A DNA stretch of 64,000 bases, from positions 248,001 to 312,000 of the forward strand of contig CAWGTM010000040.1 in assembly GCA_963825445.1 (NCBI GenBank), in the 5' to 3' direction. Each line of letters starts with the position of its first letter. The stretch's first letter is position 1. The notes beneath the pieces are model-generated. The model was given only the letters and a program-made list of their open reading frames with translations. It was not told the origin of the DNA and did not search any database. This DNA is from Actinophytocola sp963825445. Its GTDB lineage: Bacteria > Actinomycetota > Actinomycetes > Mycobacteriales > Pseudonocardiaceae. Of this stretch, positions 36,801 to 46,313 are shown in pieces. The translations under genes were made by a program, and so were the position numbers.

Positions 36801-37873
36801 CGGGCGGTGAGGTTGCCGAGGCTGTCGGACAGGTCCATCAGCGTGACGCCGACCAGGCCCTCCTCGAGGATGATCTGCTCCTCGCGGGTGACCTCGCCGT
36901 CGTCGATGACGATCACGATCTGCGGCTGGTCGGGCTGCGGCGGCGCGTTGCGGGTGAACCGCTGCCGGTCGCGCAGCTCCTCGTCGAGCCAGTCCTCGAT
37001 CTGGGCGAGCGAGCCGGCCATCATGCGCAGCTGGCCGATGCCGTCGACCATCGTCGGGTGCTGGGCGTGCGGGCAGCCACTTCGCCCACTCCCACTCGTC
37101 CTTGGCCCGGCCGCTCGTGACGACGGCGATCAGCACGTCGTCGGGGGTGTGGAAGGTGACCAGCTGGGCGAGCAGCGCGCGGGCGAGGCCGCGGGTCAGC
37201 TCCTTGTCGCCGGACAGGCCGACGGCCGCGAACCCGCGGATGGCGATCTGGATCGGCAGCTCGGGGACGATCGAGTGCGCGCGGACGAACCGGCGCAGCG
37301 CCAGCGTGGCGATCGGCTCCAGCTCGTCGACCGGGCCGGTCTGCGGCGGCACGAGCCGGGTGGCGAGGCGCTGGCTGCCGCGGCCGGCACGCAGGTGGCA
37401 GAAGTCGGGGTCGGACTGGCGGCGCTCCCACATGCGGCGGCTGGTGGCCATGGACCACAGCGCCTGCGGGTCGGGGTGCACCCATTCGAGTGCCGCGCGC
37501 TGGTCGAGCGAGGCCTCGCGGGCCCGGTCCCGCATCTGGCCGAGGTACCGCAGGTAGTCCTTGCGGTCCTCGTTCATCTCGGCCTTCTTCTGGCCGCCGC
37601 CGCGCCGCCCTGGCCGAACATGCCGACCATGGAGAACATCATCATCATGGGGAACAGCAGCGTCACCGGGTTGCGGCCGACCGCGCCGCCCGCGGTGAAC
37701 ATCAGCGCCATCATGCCGAGCATCGCGACGACCATCACGACGGGCATGAGCTTCATCAGGATGTTGCCGGGGATGACGCGGGGCACCTCGGGCGGTGGCT
37801 CGAGATGGACCTCGCCGCCAGGCTGCCGCGGCGCCGCCAACCGAGGTGAACGCTTGAACTGAAGCGTGCTCAC
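33861..37873 (-). CDS. eccC: Type VII secretion FtsK/SpoIIIE ATPase EccC, multiply frameshifted
   Basis: A GTG at 37873 starts VSTLQFKRSPRLAAP, then two transmembrane helices (residues about 40-85). ATPase domain 1 has GATGSGKSEFLRTL and LFIVVDEFSELL. Domain 2 has AGGPQSGKSMLLRTL. Domain 3 has MDGESGKTNLLRTI. The C-terminus ends QLMQVAWIQPEM once corrected, with the stop at 33861. At least fifteen single-base shifts occur, so the ATPase domains are spread over frames. Expected length is about 1335 residues in one chain. EccC powers export and recognises Esx tails. It diverges from eccD across a 141-base promoter gap. Confidence 0.92.
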
Positions 37874-37946
37874 CGATCTCCCCCTCACCACTGTTCGGAA
37901 CCCCTACTTGACCGAACCGGCGCACGCGCGCGGATCCGGCAAGGCC

Positions 37947-37969
37947 ATACTAGGGGCCGCCACCGACAG
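37947..37969 (-). promoter_or_regulatory. RecA-NDp (PafBC-type) promoter candidate of eccC
   Basis: The minus strand reads CTGTCGGTG, eight bases, then TAGTAT, about 74 bases upstream of the eccC GTG. This fits TTGTCRGTG-N8-TANNNT except for the first base and has a good -10. It is the same signature as in the interspersed repeats, here in a normal divergent promoter region. It would place the ESX-4 core operon (eccC to esx) under DNA-damage control. That consequence is inference. Confidence 0.6.
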
Positions 37970-38014
37970 CTCGTGGTGGTTATCGAAGACACGGACGGGT
38001 GAGGGGGCTCGAGG

Positions 38015-39420
38015 GTGGCAACCGGTACGACGGTGTTCAGCCGGGTGACGGTGGTGGCGCCGAGAACACGCATCGACGTCGCGCTCCCGGCCGGGGTCGC
38101 GGTGGCCGACCTGCTGCCGATGCTGCTCGAGATGGCCAAGGAGGCCACCCCGGACGGCGGCGCGCGGCACGGCGGCTGGTGTCTGGCCAAGCTGGGTGAC
38201 TCGCCGCTCGACCCGAGCCGCACGCTCGCCTCGCTCGGCGTGGTCGACGGTGAGCTGCTGCAGCTGCGCAAGCGCGACCGAGAACCCGCCGCCGCCGCTG
38301 TACGACGACGTGGTCGACGCGATCGCCGAGTCCGCACCGGACAGCTACCGGCCGTGGACCAAGCAGACCGCGAACCGGATCGGCTACATCGCGGGCGCGC
38401 TCGCGCTGGTCATCGCGGCCGTCACCGTGCTGATGACCGGCCCGCTGTTCGGCGGCTCGCACGCTCGGCGCCGCGATCACCGCGGGCGCCGCCGCCGATC
38501 GTGTGCGTCGCGCTCGGCGCGGTGATCGCCCGCGGCTACCAGGCCGAGACGGCCGGCGTGCTGATCGCCGCGGCCGGCGGGCTGCCGATGGCGTTCGTGG
38601 CCGGCCTCTACATCGTGCCCGGCGCGACCGGGCGGGCCAGCCTGCTGCTCGCGTGCGCGCTGGTGCTGATCGTGGCGTCGGCGTCGATCATGCTGATCGG
38701 CGCCGGGGTCACCACGTTCGTCGCGGCCGGCTCCGCCGCGCTGATCGGCGTGCATCGCGTTCACCGTCGGCACGCTGATCGCGCACCCGGCGCCCGGCAT
38801 CGCCGCCGGCACGGCCGCCGTGTCGCTCGCCGGGCTGTCCGTGCTGCCCAGGCTGACGATCCAGCTGGCCGGCTGCCGCTGCCGAACGTGCCGGGCAGCG
38901 CGGAGGACCTCAAGGAGGACACCGGCTTCCCGGACTACCAGTCCATCGAGCGCCGCGCGGGCCTCGCGCACGAGTACATGACCGGCATGATCATCGGCTG
39001 CGGCGTCGCCGCCGCCATCTCGGCGATCATCACGGCCGGCAAGGGCGACGTCTGGGCGATCGCTTGGCCATCGCGGCCACGCTGGTGCTGCTGCTGCGCG
39101 CCCGCACCTACGCCAACGGCAGCCAGGCCATCGCGCTGCTCGCCACCGGCATGCTGTCCGCCGCCGGCATCATGGTCGGCTGGCTGATCGGCGCCGACAC
39201 GTTCGACCGGCTGCTGTGGGTGTTCGGCTCGCTGGTGCTGATCGCGGCGGCGTCGCTGGTGTTCGGCGTGATCTTCCCGGAGCAGCGGTTCTCGCCGCCG
39301 CTGCGGCGCACCGTGGAGATCATCGAGGCGATCTGCATCGCGGTGCTGCTGCCGCTCGCGCTCGCCGTGATGAACCTGTACGGCGCGCTGCGCCACGTGA
39401 ACATCCTGCCGGCCAACTGA
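38015..39420 (+). CDS. eccD: Type VII secretion integral membrane protein EccD, frameshifted
   Basis: The GTG at 38015 starts VATGTTVFSRVTVVAPRTRIDVAL, a ubiquitin-like cytosolic domain ending LLQLRKR. About eleven transmembrane helices follow (examples IGYIAGALALVIAAVTVL, LIVASASIMLIGAGVTTFV, LALAVMNLYGALRHV). Single-base shifts lie near 38278, 38462, 38752, 38873 and 39065. The end ILPAN at 39420 is clear. About 465 residues. EccD forms the export vestibule in ESX membrane complexes. The mycosin gene follows after 13 bases. Confidence 0.9.
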
Positions 39421-39433
39421 GGGATCCGCTCGC

Positions 39434-40942
39434 ATGGCAGTTACCCGAACCAGTCGGGTCATGGCCGTGCTCGCCGCCACCGCTGCTCACGGTCGTCAGC
39501 GCCGCCGGGCCGGTCGTGGCCGCAGCCAGCGACGTCGGCGCAACCCGCCTCGTCGGAGTCGCCGTCGGCGGAGCCGTCGTCGCCGCAACCCCGGCGCCGG
39601 GTGACCGAACGCTTCGCCGCCCCGCCGCCGGAGGCGGACAGCCACCGCTGCCGGAGGACACCGGCGGGCCGGACCGTCGCCTACGAGCCGAAGACGCAGT
39701 GCGTGCAGTCGCAGGGATCGACGGTGCCGCTCGAGCACAAGCCGTGGGGCCAGGACCTGCTGCGGTTCGACGAGCTCGCGCGGTTCGCCACCGGCGCGGG
39801 CCAGAAGGTCGCGGTGATCGACACCGGCGTGACGCCGCACGACTACCTCGGCGACCGGCTCGAGGGCGGCGGCGACTACGTCGTCGGCGGCCGAGACGGG
39901 CTCAAGGACTGCGACGGCCACGGCACCGAGGTGGCCGGCATCATCGCCGCCGAACCCGGGGACCGACGACATCGGCTTCCGCGGCATCGCGCCGGACGCG
40001 AGGATCCTCAGCATCCGCCAGTCCAGCGGGAACTACGAGTTCAAGGACGCGGCGGACAACACGAAGCCGCCGGTGTCGGCCGGCAACCTCGGCACGCTCG
40101 CCAAGGCCATCATGCGCGCCGCGAGCACCCCGGCGCCACCGTGATCAACATGTCGGTGGACAGCTGCCGGCCCGCGTCCTCCGGGCCGATCAGCCAGGCG
40201 GAGCTGGACGTCTACGGCGGCGCTGCGGTACGCGGTCGAGGAGAGGAACGTCGTCGCTGGTCGCGTCGGCCGGCAACCTGCGGCGAAGGCACCTGCAAGG
40301 AGCAGAACAGCCCCGACCCGAAGAACCCGACGTGCTCGTGGTCACCCCGCCGTGGTTCTCCGACTACGTGCTGTCGGTCGCCGCGATGGACAAGGACGGC
40401 GGCGTCGCCGAGTTCTCCATCCAGGGCCCGTGGGTGAGCGTCGCCGCGCCGGGCACGCGAGATCATCTCGCTCGACCCGGCGAACGCGACGAGCCTCGCG
40501 AACCAGACGGTCGACGAGAACGGCAAGGCCTCCCCGATCCAGGGCACCAGCTTCGCGGCGCCGTACGTGGCCGGGCTCGCGGCGCTGGTGCGCGAGCAGT
40601 TCCCGGACCTGTCCGCCAAGCAGGTGATGAACCGGATCAAGTCGACCGCGTCACACCCGGCCGCCACCGGCGGCCGCGACAACCTCGTCGGCTACGGCAT
40701 GATCAACCCGGTCGGCCGCGCTGACCGCGTTCATCCCGGCCGAGCACGGCGAGGACCCGGACCAGGCGATCGACACGCCGTTCGAGATGCCGCCGCCGTA
40801 CGAGCGCGACTGGGCGCCGATGCAGGTGGCGATGATCGGCTCCGGCGGCGGCGTCGGCCTGCTGCTGCTGACGCTGTTCGTGGTCCACACCGTCCGCCGC
40901 AACCGCCGCGAACCGGAAGGCCCGTCCAAACCCCGCGTCTGA
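39434..40942 (+). CDS. mycP: Mycosin (MycP) subtilisin-like serine protease, copy 1, frameshifted
   Basis: The ATG at 39434 begins a Sec signal peptide (MAVTRTSRVMAVLAA). The catalytic triad is present: Asp in VAVIDTGV, His in DCDGHGTEVAGIIAA and Ser in QGTSFAAPYVAGLAALV. The oxyanion Asn is in SAGNL. A C-terminal transmembrane helix (VAMIGSGGGVGLLLLTLFVV) anchors it. Comparison with the adjacent intact copy locates extra or missing bases near 39482, 39960, 40136, 40222, 40256, 40281, 40336, 40460 and 40718. It could be a pseudogene, but its neighbours show the same kind of damage. About 500 residues. Confidence 0.88.
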
Positions 40943-40970
40943 CACCGGCCAACTGGGGGGATCCGGTCGC

Positions 40971-42398
40971 ATGGCAGTCACTCGAACAGCTCGGATCACG
41001 GCCGTACTCGCGGCCGCGGCGCTCACGGCCGTGAGCGCCGCGGGGTCGGCCGCGGCCCAGCCCGAATCGTCGCCGGCCGGGTCGAACGGCTTCGCCACGC
41101 CGCCGCCCTTCGACGAGAGCTGGCCGCTGCCGGTGGACACCGGGCAGCCCGATCGCGACTACATCTGGAAGAACCGCTGTGTGGAGTCGAAGCCGCAGAC
41201 GGCGACGCTCGAGAGCAGGCCCTGGGGCCAGGACGTGCTGCGGTTCCGTGAACTCAGCCGGTTCGCCACCGGAGCCGGCCAGAAGGTCGCGGTGATCGAC
41301 ACGGGCGTGGCCGACCATGCCTACCTCGACGGCCGGGTCGAGATCGGGACGGACTATGTCGACGGTGAGCTGAATGGTTCGGCCAAAGACTGCGACGGCC
41401 ATGGCACCGAGGTCGCCGGCATCATCGCGGCCAACCCGAAAGACGAGACGATCGGCTTCCGCGGCATCGCACCGAACGCGACCATCCTCAGCATCCGCCA
41501 GTCGAGCGCCACCTACGAGCACGACGACCCGAACGACAATCAAGAAGCCGCGCAGGCCGGCAGCCTCGACACGCTGGCCATGGCTGTCATCAACGCCGCC
41601 AACAATGACGTCGACGTGATCAACATGTCGGTTGACTCCTGCCGGCCGGTCTCCGAGGTGCGGATCAACGATGGTGAGAAGGCCGTGTACGCGGCCGTCA
41701 GGTACGCGGTCGAGGAGAAGGACGTCGTCCTCGTGACGTCGGCCGGCAACCTCGGGGAACGCACCTGCCGCGACCAGAACAGCTCCGACCCGAGAAACCC
41801 GACGCTGGTGGTGACCCCGCCGTGGTTCTCCGAGTACGTGATCTCGGTCGCCGCCATGGACAAGAACGGCAGCGCGGCCGAATTCTCCATCCAGGGTCCG
41901 TGGGTCAGCGTCGCCGCACCAGGAACCGAGATCATCTCGCTGGACCCGGCCGAACCGACCGGCCTGGCCAACGTGAAGTACGGCAAAGACAACAACCGCC
42001 TGCCGATCGAGGGCACCAGCTACGCCGCGCCGTACGTGGCCGGGCTCGCGGCGCTCGTCCGCGAGAAGTTCCCCGAGCTGACCGCCAAGCAGGTGATGCA
42101 CCGGATCATCTCCACCGCGTCACACCCCGCGGCCAACGGCGGCCGCGACAACCTCGTGGGCCACGGCATGATCAACCCGGTGGCCGCGCTCACCCACCAC
42201 ATCCCCGAAGAGGCCGACCAGGCGATCGACACTCCGTTCGAGATGCCACCACCACACGAGCGCAACTGGGCACCCATGCGGGTAGCCATGATCGGCGCCG
42301 GCGGCGGCGTCGGACTACTCCTGCTGACGCTGTTCGTGGTCCACACGGTGCGCCGCAACCACCGCGAGCCGGAAGGCCCGCCCCAGCACCGGATCTAG
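40971..42398 (+). CDS. mycP: Mycosin (MycP) serine protease, copy 2
   Basis: This intact 475-residue paralogue has a signal peptide (residues 1-28), catalytic Asp in VAVIDTGVADHAYL, His in DCDGHGTEVAGIIAA, oxyanion Asn in VTSAGNLGERT, Ser in EGTSYAAPYVAGLAALV and a C-terminal membrane anchor with a basic cytosolic tail. Mycosins stabilise ESX complexes and cleave substrates such as EspB. It follows copy 1 by 28 bases. The 25-base stretch before its start repeats the end of eccD plus its spacer, so the duplication unit can be seen. Its stop overlaps the convergent EspG gene by four bases. Confidence 0.95.
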   Translation: MAVTRTARITAVLAAAALTAVSAAGSAAAQPESSPAGSNGFATPPPFDESWPLPVDTGQPDRDYIWKNRCVESKPQTATLESRPWGQDVLRFRELSRFATGAGQKVAVIDTGVADHAYLDGRVEIGTDYVDGELNGSAKDCDGHGTEVAGIIAANPKDETIGFRGIAPNATILSIRQSSATYEHDDPNDNQEAAQAGSLDTLAMAVINAANNDVDVINMSVDSCRPVSEVRINDGEKAVYAAVRYAVEEKDVVLVTSAGNLGERTCRDQNSSDPRNPTLVVTPPWFSEYVISVAAMDKNGSAAEFSIQGPWVSVAAPGTEIISLDPAEPTGLANVKYGKDNNRLPIEGTSYAAPYVAGLAALVREKFPELTAKQVMHRIISTASHPAANGGRDNLVGHGMINPVAALTHHIPEEADQAIDTPFEMPPPHERNWAPMRVAMIGAGGGVGLLLLTLFVVHTVRRNHREPEGPPQHRI

Positions 42399-43243
42399 CG
42401 GGTCTTCGCCGACAGACGACGCAGCTCCGAGCGGATGTCGTCGCGCGGCAAGGGGTTCACGCTCATCCACTCGGCGTCGCCCGCCAGGCGGAACCGGCCG
42501 CGTTCGGTGTCCAGCCAGCGCAGTTCCTCGCCGACGCGCTGCCACTGGTCCTCGCTGTCGTCGCGTCTGGCCAGGCCCACCTGGCCGTTGCCGAGTACCG
42601 GTTGCAGGTGGGAGACCATCCGCCTGGCCACGCGGTCGTCGATGCCGTGTCGGCGCAGCAGCTCGTCGATCTGCTCGGACGTCAGCCGAGGCGCCTCCGG
42701 GATCCGGTCCGGGTCGTCCGGGTCGGGATCGGGCAGGTTGACGATCATCGCGTGGAACGCGTCCTCCAGTGCCCTGCGCGGCAGGCTGAACGGCGCGGTC
42801 AGCGGCGCTTCCACCATCGGTACCAGGCGCATCAGGTCGTCGAGCCCCTCGTCCATGCTCACGGCCTTCATGCGCAGCATGCGCTCCGCGCTCGCCAGGT
42901 CCTGGGTGACCAGCAACGCCTCGTCGCGGTAGTCGAGGATCGCCGCCGCCAGCGTCGGCTTCTCCTTGGCCAGCACCATGTCCAGCACGCCGGTGCTCGA
43001 CCGCAGGAGGAACACGAAGTCCTCGGCCACGCCGAGCGGGCCGTTCTCGTCGGCGAGACCACGCGCGGTCAACTGCTCGCGCGCGTCGCTGTATCGGGAC
43101 CGCTGCTCGATCTCCGTGGACCCCGACGCCGGGATCTCCAGCGGGAACGGCGCCTCCACCTCGGCGAACGCGCACAGCAGGTCGACCTCGACCGGGTGCA
43201 GCGGCACGCCGAGGTTGACCCGCAGCGTTCTCGCGCTGGTCAA
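42395..43243 (-). CDS. ESX secretion-associated protein EspG, cassette B
   Basis: The start is a TTG at 43243 overlapping the stop of the PE-like gene (TTGA). The 282-residue protein has the EspG layout: an N-terminal beta strand with LHPVEVDLLCAF, the central VLDMVLAKEKPTLAAAILDYRD and the C-terminal GNGQVGLARRD and RWLDTERGRFRL...SVNPLPRDDIRSELRRL. EspG proteins are cytosolic chaperones that hold PPE tips and deliver PE-PPE dimers to the ESX machine. It is a paralogue of the protein at 44961-45764. Confidence 0.82.
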   Translation of the reverse strand: MTSARTLRVNLGVPLHPVEVDLLCAFAEVEAPFPLEIPASGSTEIEQRSRYSDAREQLTARGLADENGPLGVAEDFVFLLRSSTGVLDMVLAKEKPTLAAAILDYRDEALLVTQDLASAERMLRMKAVSMDEGLDDLMRLVPMVEAPLTAPFSLPRRALEDAFHAMIVNLPDPDPDDPDRIPEAPRLTSEQIDELLRRHGIDDRVARRMVSHLQPVLGNGQVGLARRDDSEDQWQRVGEELRWLDTERGRFRLAGDAEWMSVNPLPRDDIRSELRRLSAKTR

Positions 43244-43605
43244 TGACCCGTGAGTGTGGTCGCGTTGTCCTGGTCGGTGTTCTGGTAGCCCGCGGCCGTG
43301 CGTTCGGCGCTCGCCACGAACTCCTCCATGCGGGTCAGCGCGGTGTTCAGCTGTCCACGCAGACCACGCTCGCTGCCCATCCGGTCGGTGAACTTCTCCG
43401 CCAACTCCTGGCCGACCGGGCTGGTGCCCAGCATCGGCGCGTAGTTCGGGGTGGACAGGTCCTCGACCTCGCCGACGATCTTGTTGAGGTCGGCCCGCAC
43501 CTGCTCGACCGCGGCCGCGAAGTCACGCACCTGGTCGGGCTCGACCTGCCAGGCACCGCCGCTCGGCAGTGCCATCGGGGCCGCTGTTCCCTCATCCACG
43601 TACAT
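43240..43605 (-). CDS. PE-like type VII substrate, cassette B
   Basis: The 121-residue helical protein contains YAPMLGTSPVGQELAEKF and ends AERTAAGYQNTDQDN, with the YxxxD export signal (YQNTD). The LGTSPVG block and the whole C-terminal half match the PE-like protein of cassette A (LGTSPVGEQLAKKF, AYEETDQ). Classical PE residues are absent, so PE-like is a positional and motif-based label. It lies 12 bases after the PPE-like gene and overlaps EspG. Confidence 0.75.
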   Translation of the reverse strand: MYVDEGTAAPMALPSGGAWQVEPDQVRDFAAAVEQVRADLNKIVGEVEDLSTPNYAPMLGTSPVGQELAEKFTDRMGSERGLRGQLNTALTRMEEFVASAERTAAGYQNTDQDNATTLTGH

Positions 43606-43617
43606 CGGGCTTCCCTT

Positions 43618-44862
43618 CTACAGACCGAGGACCGGCGGGGCGGCCTTGAGGTCGGCCGCGGAGAACGGGTCTTCCTCGATCGGAACCCGCCTGCGGTGCT
43701 CGCCGTCGGGCTCCTCGTCACGCCGCCCGCCCGGTGCGCCCATGCCACCGAAACCGCCGGTCTTGCTGAACCGGCCACGGCCCTTGTAGTCCCCACCACG
43801 TCCGGCGCCGGCGCCACCCATGGCACCGGGGAAGCCACCCATGCCACGGCCACCCGGCCGGGCACCCGCACCGGCACCGCGGCCCGCACCGGCCATGCCG
43901 CCGGGCATCGCGCCGAACCCGCCGAGGCCGGAACCCACGCCCGAGCCGGCGCCGACACCCGTACCGATGCCGGTACCCGTGCCACCGCCCGGCGTGAGGC
44001 CGGTGAGCGACTGCCAGCGACCCTCGGGCGTGCCGGCGAACGACGGGTCGGTGATGCCGCCGCCCCAGTCGGTGGGCGGCCGCCCGGGCAGGAGGCCGTC
44101 GAGTCCGGGCGGGTAGGTACCCGGCCGCGGGATGTCGATGCCCGGGCCCGGGTTGTCGCCGGGGTTGTCGCCGGGGTTCACGCCGTCGCCGGGCAGACCG
44201 AACTGCGGGGTGGCCTGGTCGACGCCGAGCAGCGCGCCCTCGTAGCGCTCCATGGTCTGCACGGCCTTGCGCTTCATCTTCTTCTTGCTGTTGCCGAAGC
44301 CGAACGCGCTCGCGATGCCGCCGATGGCCGCGCCGAACGCGGCGCCGATCGGGCCGCCGACCATGAACCCGGCCGCCGCGCCGCCGCCGGCCATGCCGAG
44401 CCAGTTGTTCTTCGGCATGCCGGGCATCGTGTCCTGCGCGGAGCGCAGCGCGCCGCTGGCGTCCTGGATCGGGGCGGACATCTGCTGGGCGGTGCCGCCG
44501 AGTTCGGAGATCCAGGCGACGTTGTTCGTCACCTTCTGCAGGGCGACGTCGGCGCTGGCGCCCGACCAGTACTGCATCAGGTTGCTGAGCGAGGTCCGCA
44601 GATCGTCGGACGCGCGCACCACCGACTGGCCGTGGCGGCTCCACTCACCGGCCAGCGCGTCCAGCTGGGCAGGGCTCGCTCGCTCGGCCACCATCTTGAT
44701 GAGTGGCTCGAGGCCGAAGCCGTTCCAGTGCACGCCACCGCTGACGTAGAGGTCGTTCTCCTCGCGGCGACGACGCCGTTCCGCCTCGGCCTGCTGTGCG
44801 GCTTCCACCGCACGCTGCCGGGCAGCCGCCACCTGCTGGATGATCCCCTCGAGAACGCTCAC
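43618..44862 (-). CDS. PPE-like WXG protein, cassette B
   Basis: I take the GTG at 44862 (VSVLEGIIQQVAAARQRAVEA), which follows AGGAG. An ATG at 44883 would include the ribosome-binding site. The helical N-terminal half has NDLYVSGGVHWNGFGLEPLIKMV and the turn LMQYWSGASADVALQ (W-S-G). Then follow a Gly/Ala hydrophobic stretch (residues about 140-170), long Gly/Pro-rich regions and the tail EHRRRVPIEEDPFSAAD...APPVLGL. The tail is shared with cassette A. About 414 residues. It is the likely partner of the PE-like protein downstream. Confidence 0.78.
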   Translation of the reverse strand: MSVLEGIIQQVAAARQRAVEAAQQAEAERRRRREENDLYVSGGVHWNGFGLEPLIKMVAERASPAQLDALAGEWSRHGQSVVRASDDLRTSLSNLMQYWSGASADVALQKVTNNVAWISELGGTAQQMSAPIQDASGALRSAQDTMPGMPKNNWLGMAGGGAAAGFMVGGPIGAAFGAAIGGIASAFGFGNSKKKMKRKAVQTMERYEGALLGVDQATPQFGLPGDGVNPGDNPGDNPGPGIDIPRPGTYPPGLDGLLPGRPPTDWGGGITDPSFAGTPEGRWQSLTGLTPGGGTGTGIGTGVGAGSGVGSGLGGFGAMPGGMAGAGRGAGAGARPGGRGMGGFPGAMGGAGAGRGGDYKGRGRFSKTGGFGGMGAPGGRRDEEPDGEHRRRVPIEEDPFSAADLKAAPPVLGL

Positions 44863-44960
44863 GCCCTCGCTCCTCCCGATCATCGATTCCGATCGTCACG
44901 GTAACCCATGAGACAAACGTCGGGCAGGTACTTCCGGTTCAACTTTTCGCAGGCAAACGC

Positions 44961-45764
44961 TCAATTGGGCAGCACGGCGGCCATCCGGCGTATCGAGGCG
45001 GCGAACTCGTTGGCGTGCAGGGGGTTGACACTCATCCAGGCCCCGTCGTCGGCGTCCACCAACTGGAAACGCCCGCGTTCGGTGTCGAGCCAGCGCAGTT
45101 CCGGACCCTCACGCTGCCACTGGTCGGCGTAGCCGCCGCGGATCGCCAGGCCGAGCTGGCCGTTGCCGCGCACCGGCTGCAGGTGGGTGATCAGCCTGCG
45201 GCCCAGCCGGTCGTCGATGCCGGCGTCGGCGAGCAGCGCCTCCCACTCCTGCTGGGCGAGTGGCCGGCCGGCCCGAGCACGCAGTGCCGCGTGCACCCGG
45301 TCGAGCGCGCCGCGAGGCAGTTGGAAGGGCGCGGTCAGAGCGGCCTCGCGCACGGGGACCAGGTCGATCAGCTCGTCGACCGCGTCGTCGATGGTCAGTT
45401 CGGCCATGCACACGGTGCCGGCACCGGTCAGCTCCTGGGTGATCAGCACGGCCACGCCCCGGTCGGCCAGCAGGACCGCGCCGAGCACGTCGTCGCCCGT
45501 GGACAGGACCAGGTCCATGGTGACGCCGCCGCGGCGGAGCAGGTGGGTGAACGCCTCGGCCACCCCGAGCGGCCCGCGGTCGTCGGCGAGGCCACGCGCG
45601 GCCAGCCGTTCGCCGGCGGCGCGCAGCACGCGGCGCCGTTCGCGGACTTCGCCGCCGGTCGCCGGCACCCGCAGGGGGAACGGCGGCGCGACGTCCGCGG
45701 CGGCACACAACAGGTCGATCTCCGCGATGTCGACGGCCACCGCGGTTCGGGCACTGATGAGCAT
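44961..45764 (-). CDS. ESX secretion-associated protein EspG, cassette A
   Basis: The 267-residue EspG-like protein starts MLISARTAVAVDIAEIDLLC, overlapping the PE-like stop as TGATG. It shares GPLGVAEAFTHLL, LVPVREAALTAPFQLPRGALD, GNGQLGLAIRGGYADQWQ and RWLDTERGRFQL...MSVNPLHANEF with cassette B. Both proteins also keep the basic residues before the last helix. As an EspG it would chaperone the cassette A PE-PPE pair. A 98-base gap follows before cassette B. Confidence 0.82.
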   Translation of the reverse strand: MLISARTAVAVDIAEIDLLCAAADVAPPFPLRVPATGGEVRERRRVLRAAGERLAARGLADDRGPLGVAEAFTHLLRRGGVTMDLVLSTGDDVLGAVLLADRGVAVLITQELTGAGTVCMAELTIDDAVDELIDLVPVREAALTAPFQLPRGALDRVHAALRARAGRPLAQQEWEALLADAGIDDRLGRRLITHLQPVRGNGQLGLAIRGGYADQWQREGPELRWLDTERGRFQLVDADDGAWMSVNPLHANEFAASIRRMAAVLPN

Positions 45765-46297
45765 CAGCTTTGCTCGTCGTCCTCGTGCTCGACGTCGAGG
45801 TCGTCGGCGACCTCCTGGTCGGTCTCCTCGTAGGCGCGCGCAGCCTGCTCGGCGCTCGTGACGAACCGGTCCATCCGCTTCATGGCCTCGGCGAGCATGG
45901 CGCGCAGGCCGTCGGTCGAGTTGAGCCGGTCGTCGAACTTCTTGGCGAGCTGCTCCCCGACCGGGCTGGTGCCCAGCTGCGGGGTCAGCTCGGCGCCCTG
46001 CATCCGGTCGACCCGCTTCTGCACGGAGTCCAGGTAGGACCGCGCACGCACGACCGTCTCGCTGAAGGTGCGGAGCCGGTAGGTGTCGACGTCCCAGCCG
46101 CCGGCCGGGGGCGGTGTCTCGGTGTCGGCGGCCACCGGAGCGGCGGCGGTGACCGGGGCCGCGGCGGTGACCGGGGCCGGTGCCGGTTCCGGCATGGCCG
46201 GTGGCGGCGGGGCCACCTCCGGCATGGGTGGCGGCGGGGGTGGCGCGTCCTGCTGCGCCCGGGCGTTCTCCACGATGGTCGCGAAGTCGTTCTCCAT
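45764..46297 (-). CDS. PE-like type VII substrate with Pro-rich N-terminus, cassette A
   Basis: The 177-residue protein has a disordered N-terminal third (PPPPPPMPEVAPPPPAMPEP, then TAAAPVTAAAPV) and a helical remainder with WDVDTYRLRTFSETVVRARS, LGTSPVGEQLAKKF and AARAYEETDQEV, holding the YxxxD export motif (YEETD). Its end is acidic (DVEHEDDEQS). It is the longer homologue of the PE-like protein in cassette B, with about 70 extra Pro-rich residues at the front. It lies 16 bases after the PPE-like gene. Confidence 0.75.
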   Translation of the reverse strand: MENDFATIVENARAQQDAPPPPPPMPEVAPPPPAMPEPAPAPVTAAAPVTAAAPVAADTETPPPAGGWDVDTYRLRTFSETVVRARSYLDSVQKRVDRMQGAELTPQLGTSPVGEQLAKKFDDRLNSTDGLRAMLAEAMKRMDRFVTSAEQAARAYEETDQEVADDLDVEHEDDEQS

Positions 46298-46313
46298 GTG
46301 CGTGCTCCCCTCC

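Noticed and set aside
39434..40942. Mycosin copy 1 as a true pseudogene
   Set aside because: Its damage is of the same single-base type and density as in eccC, tsaD, rpsI and other genes that cannot be dispensable. The catalytic triad is kept. Sequence error is the simpler reading, though real decay cannot be ruled out.
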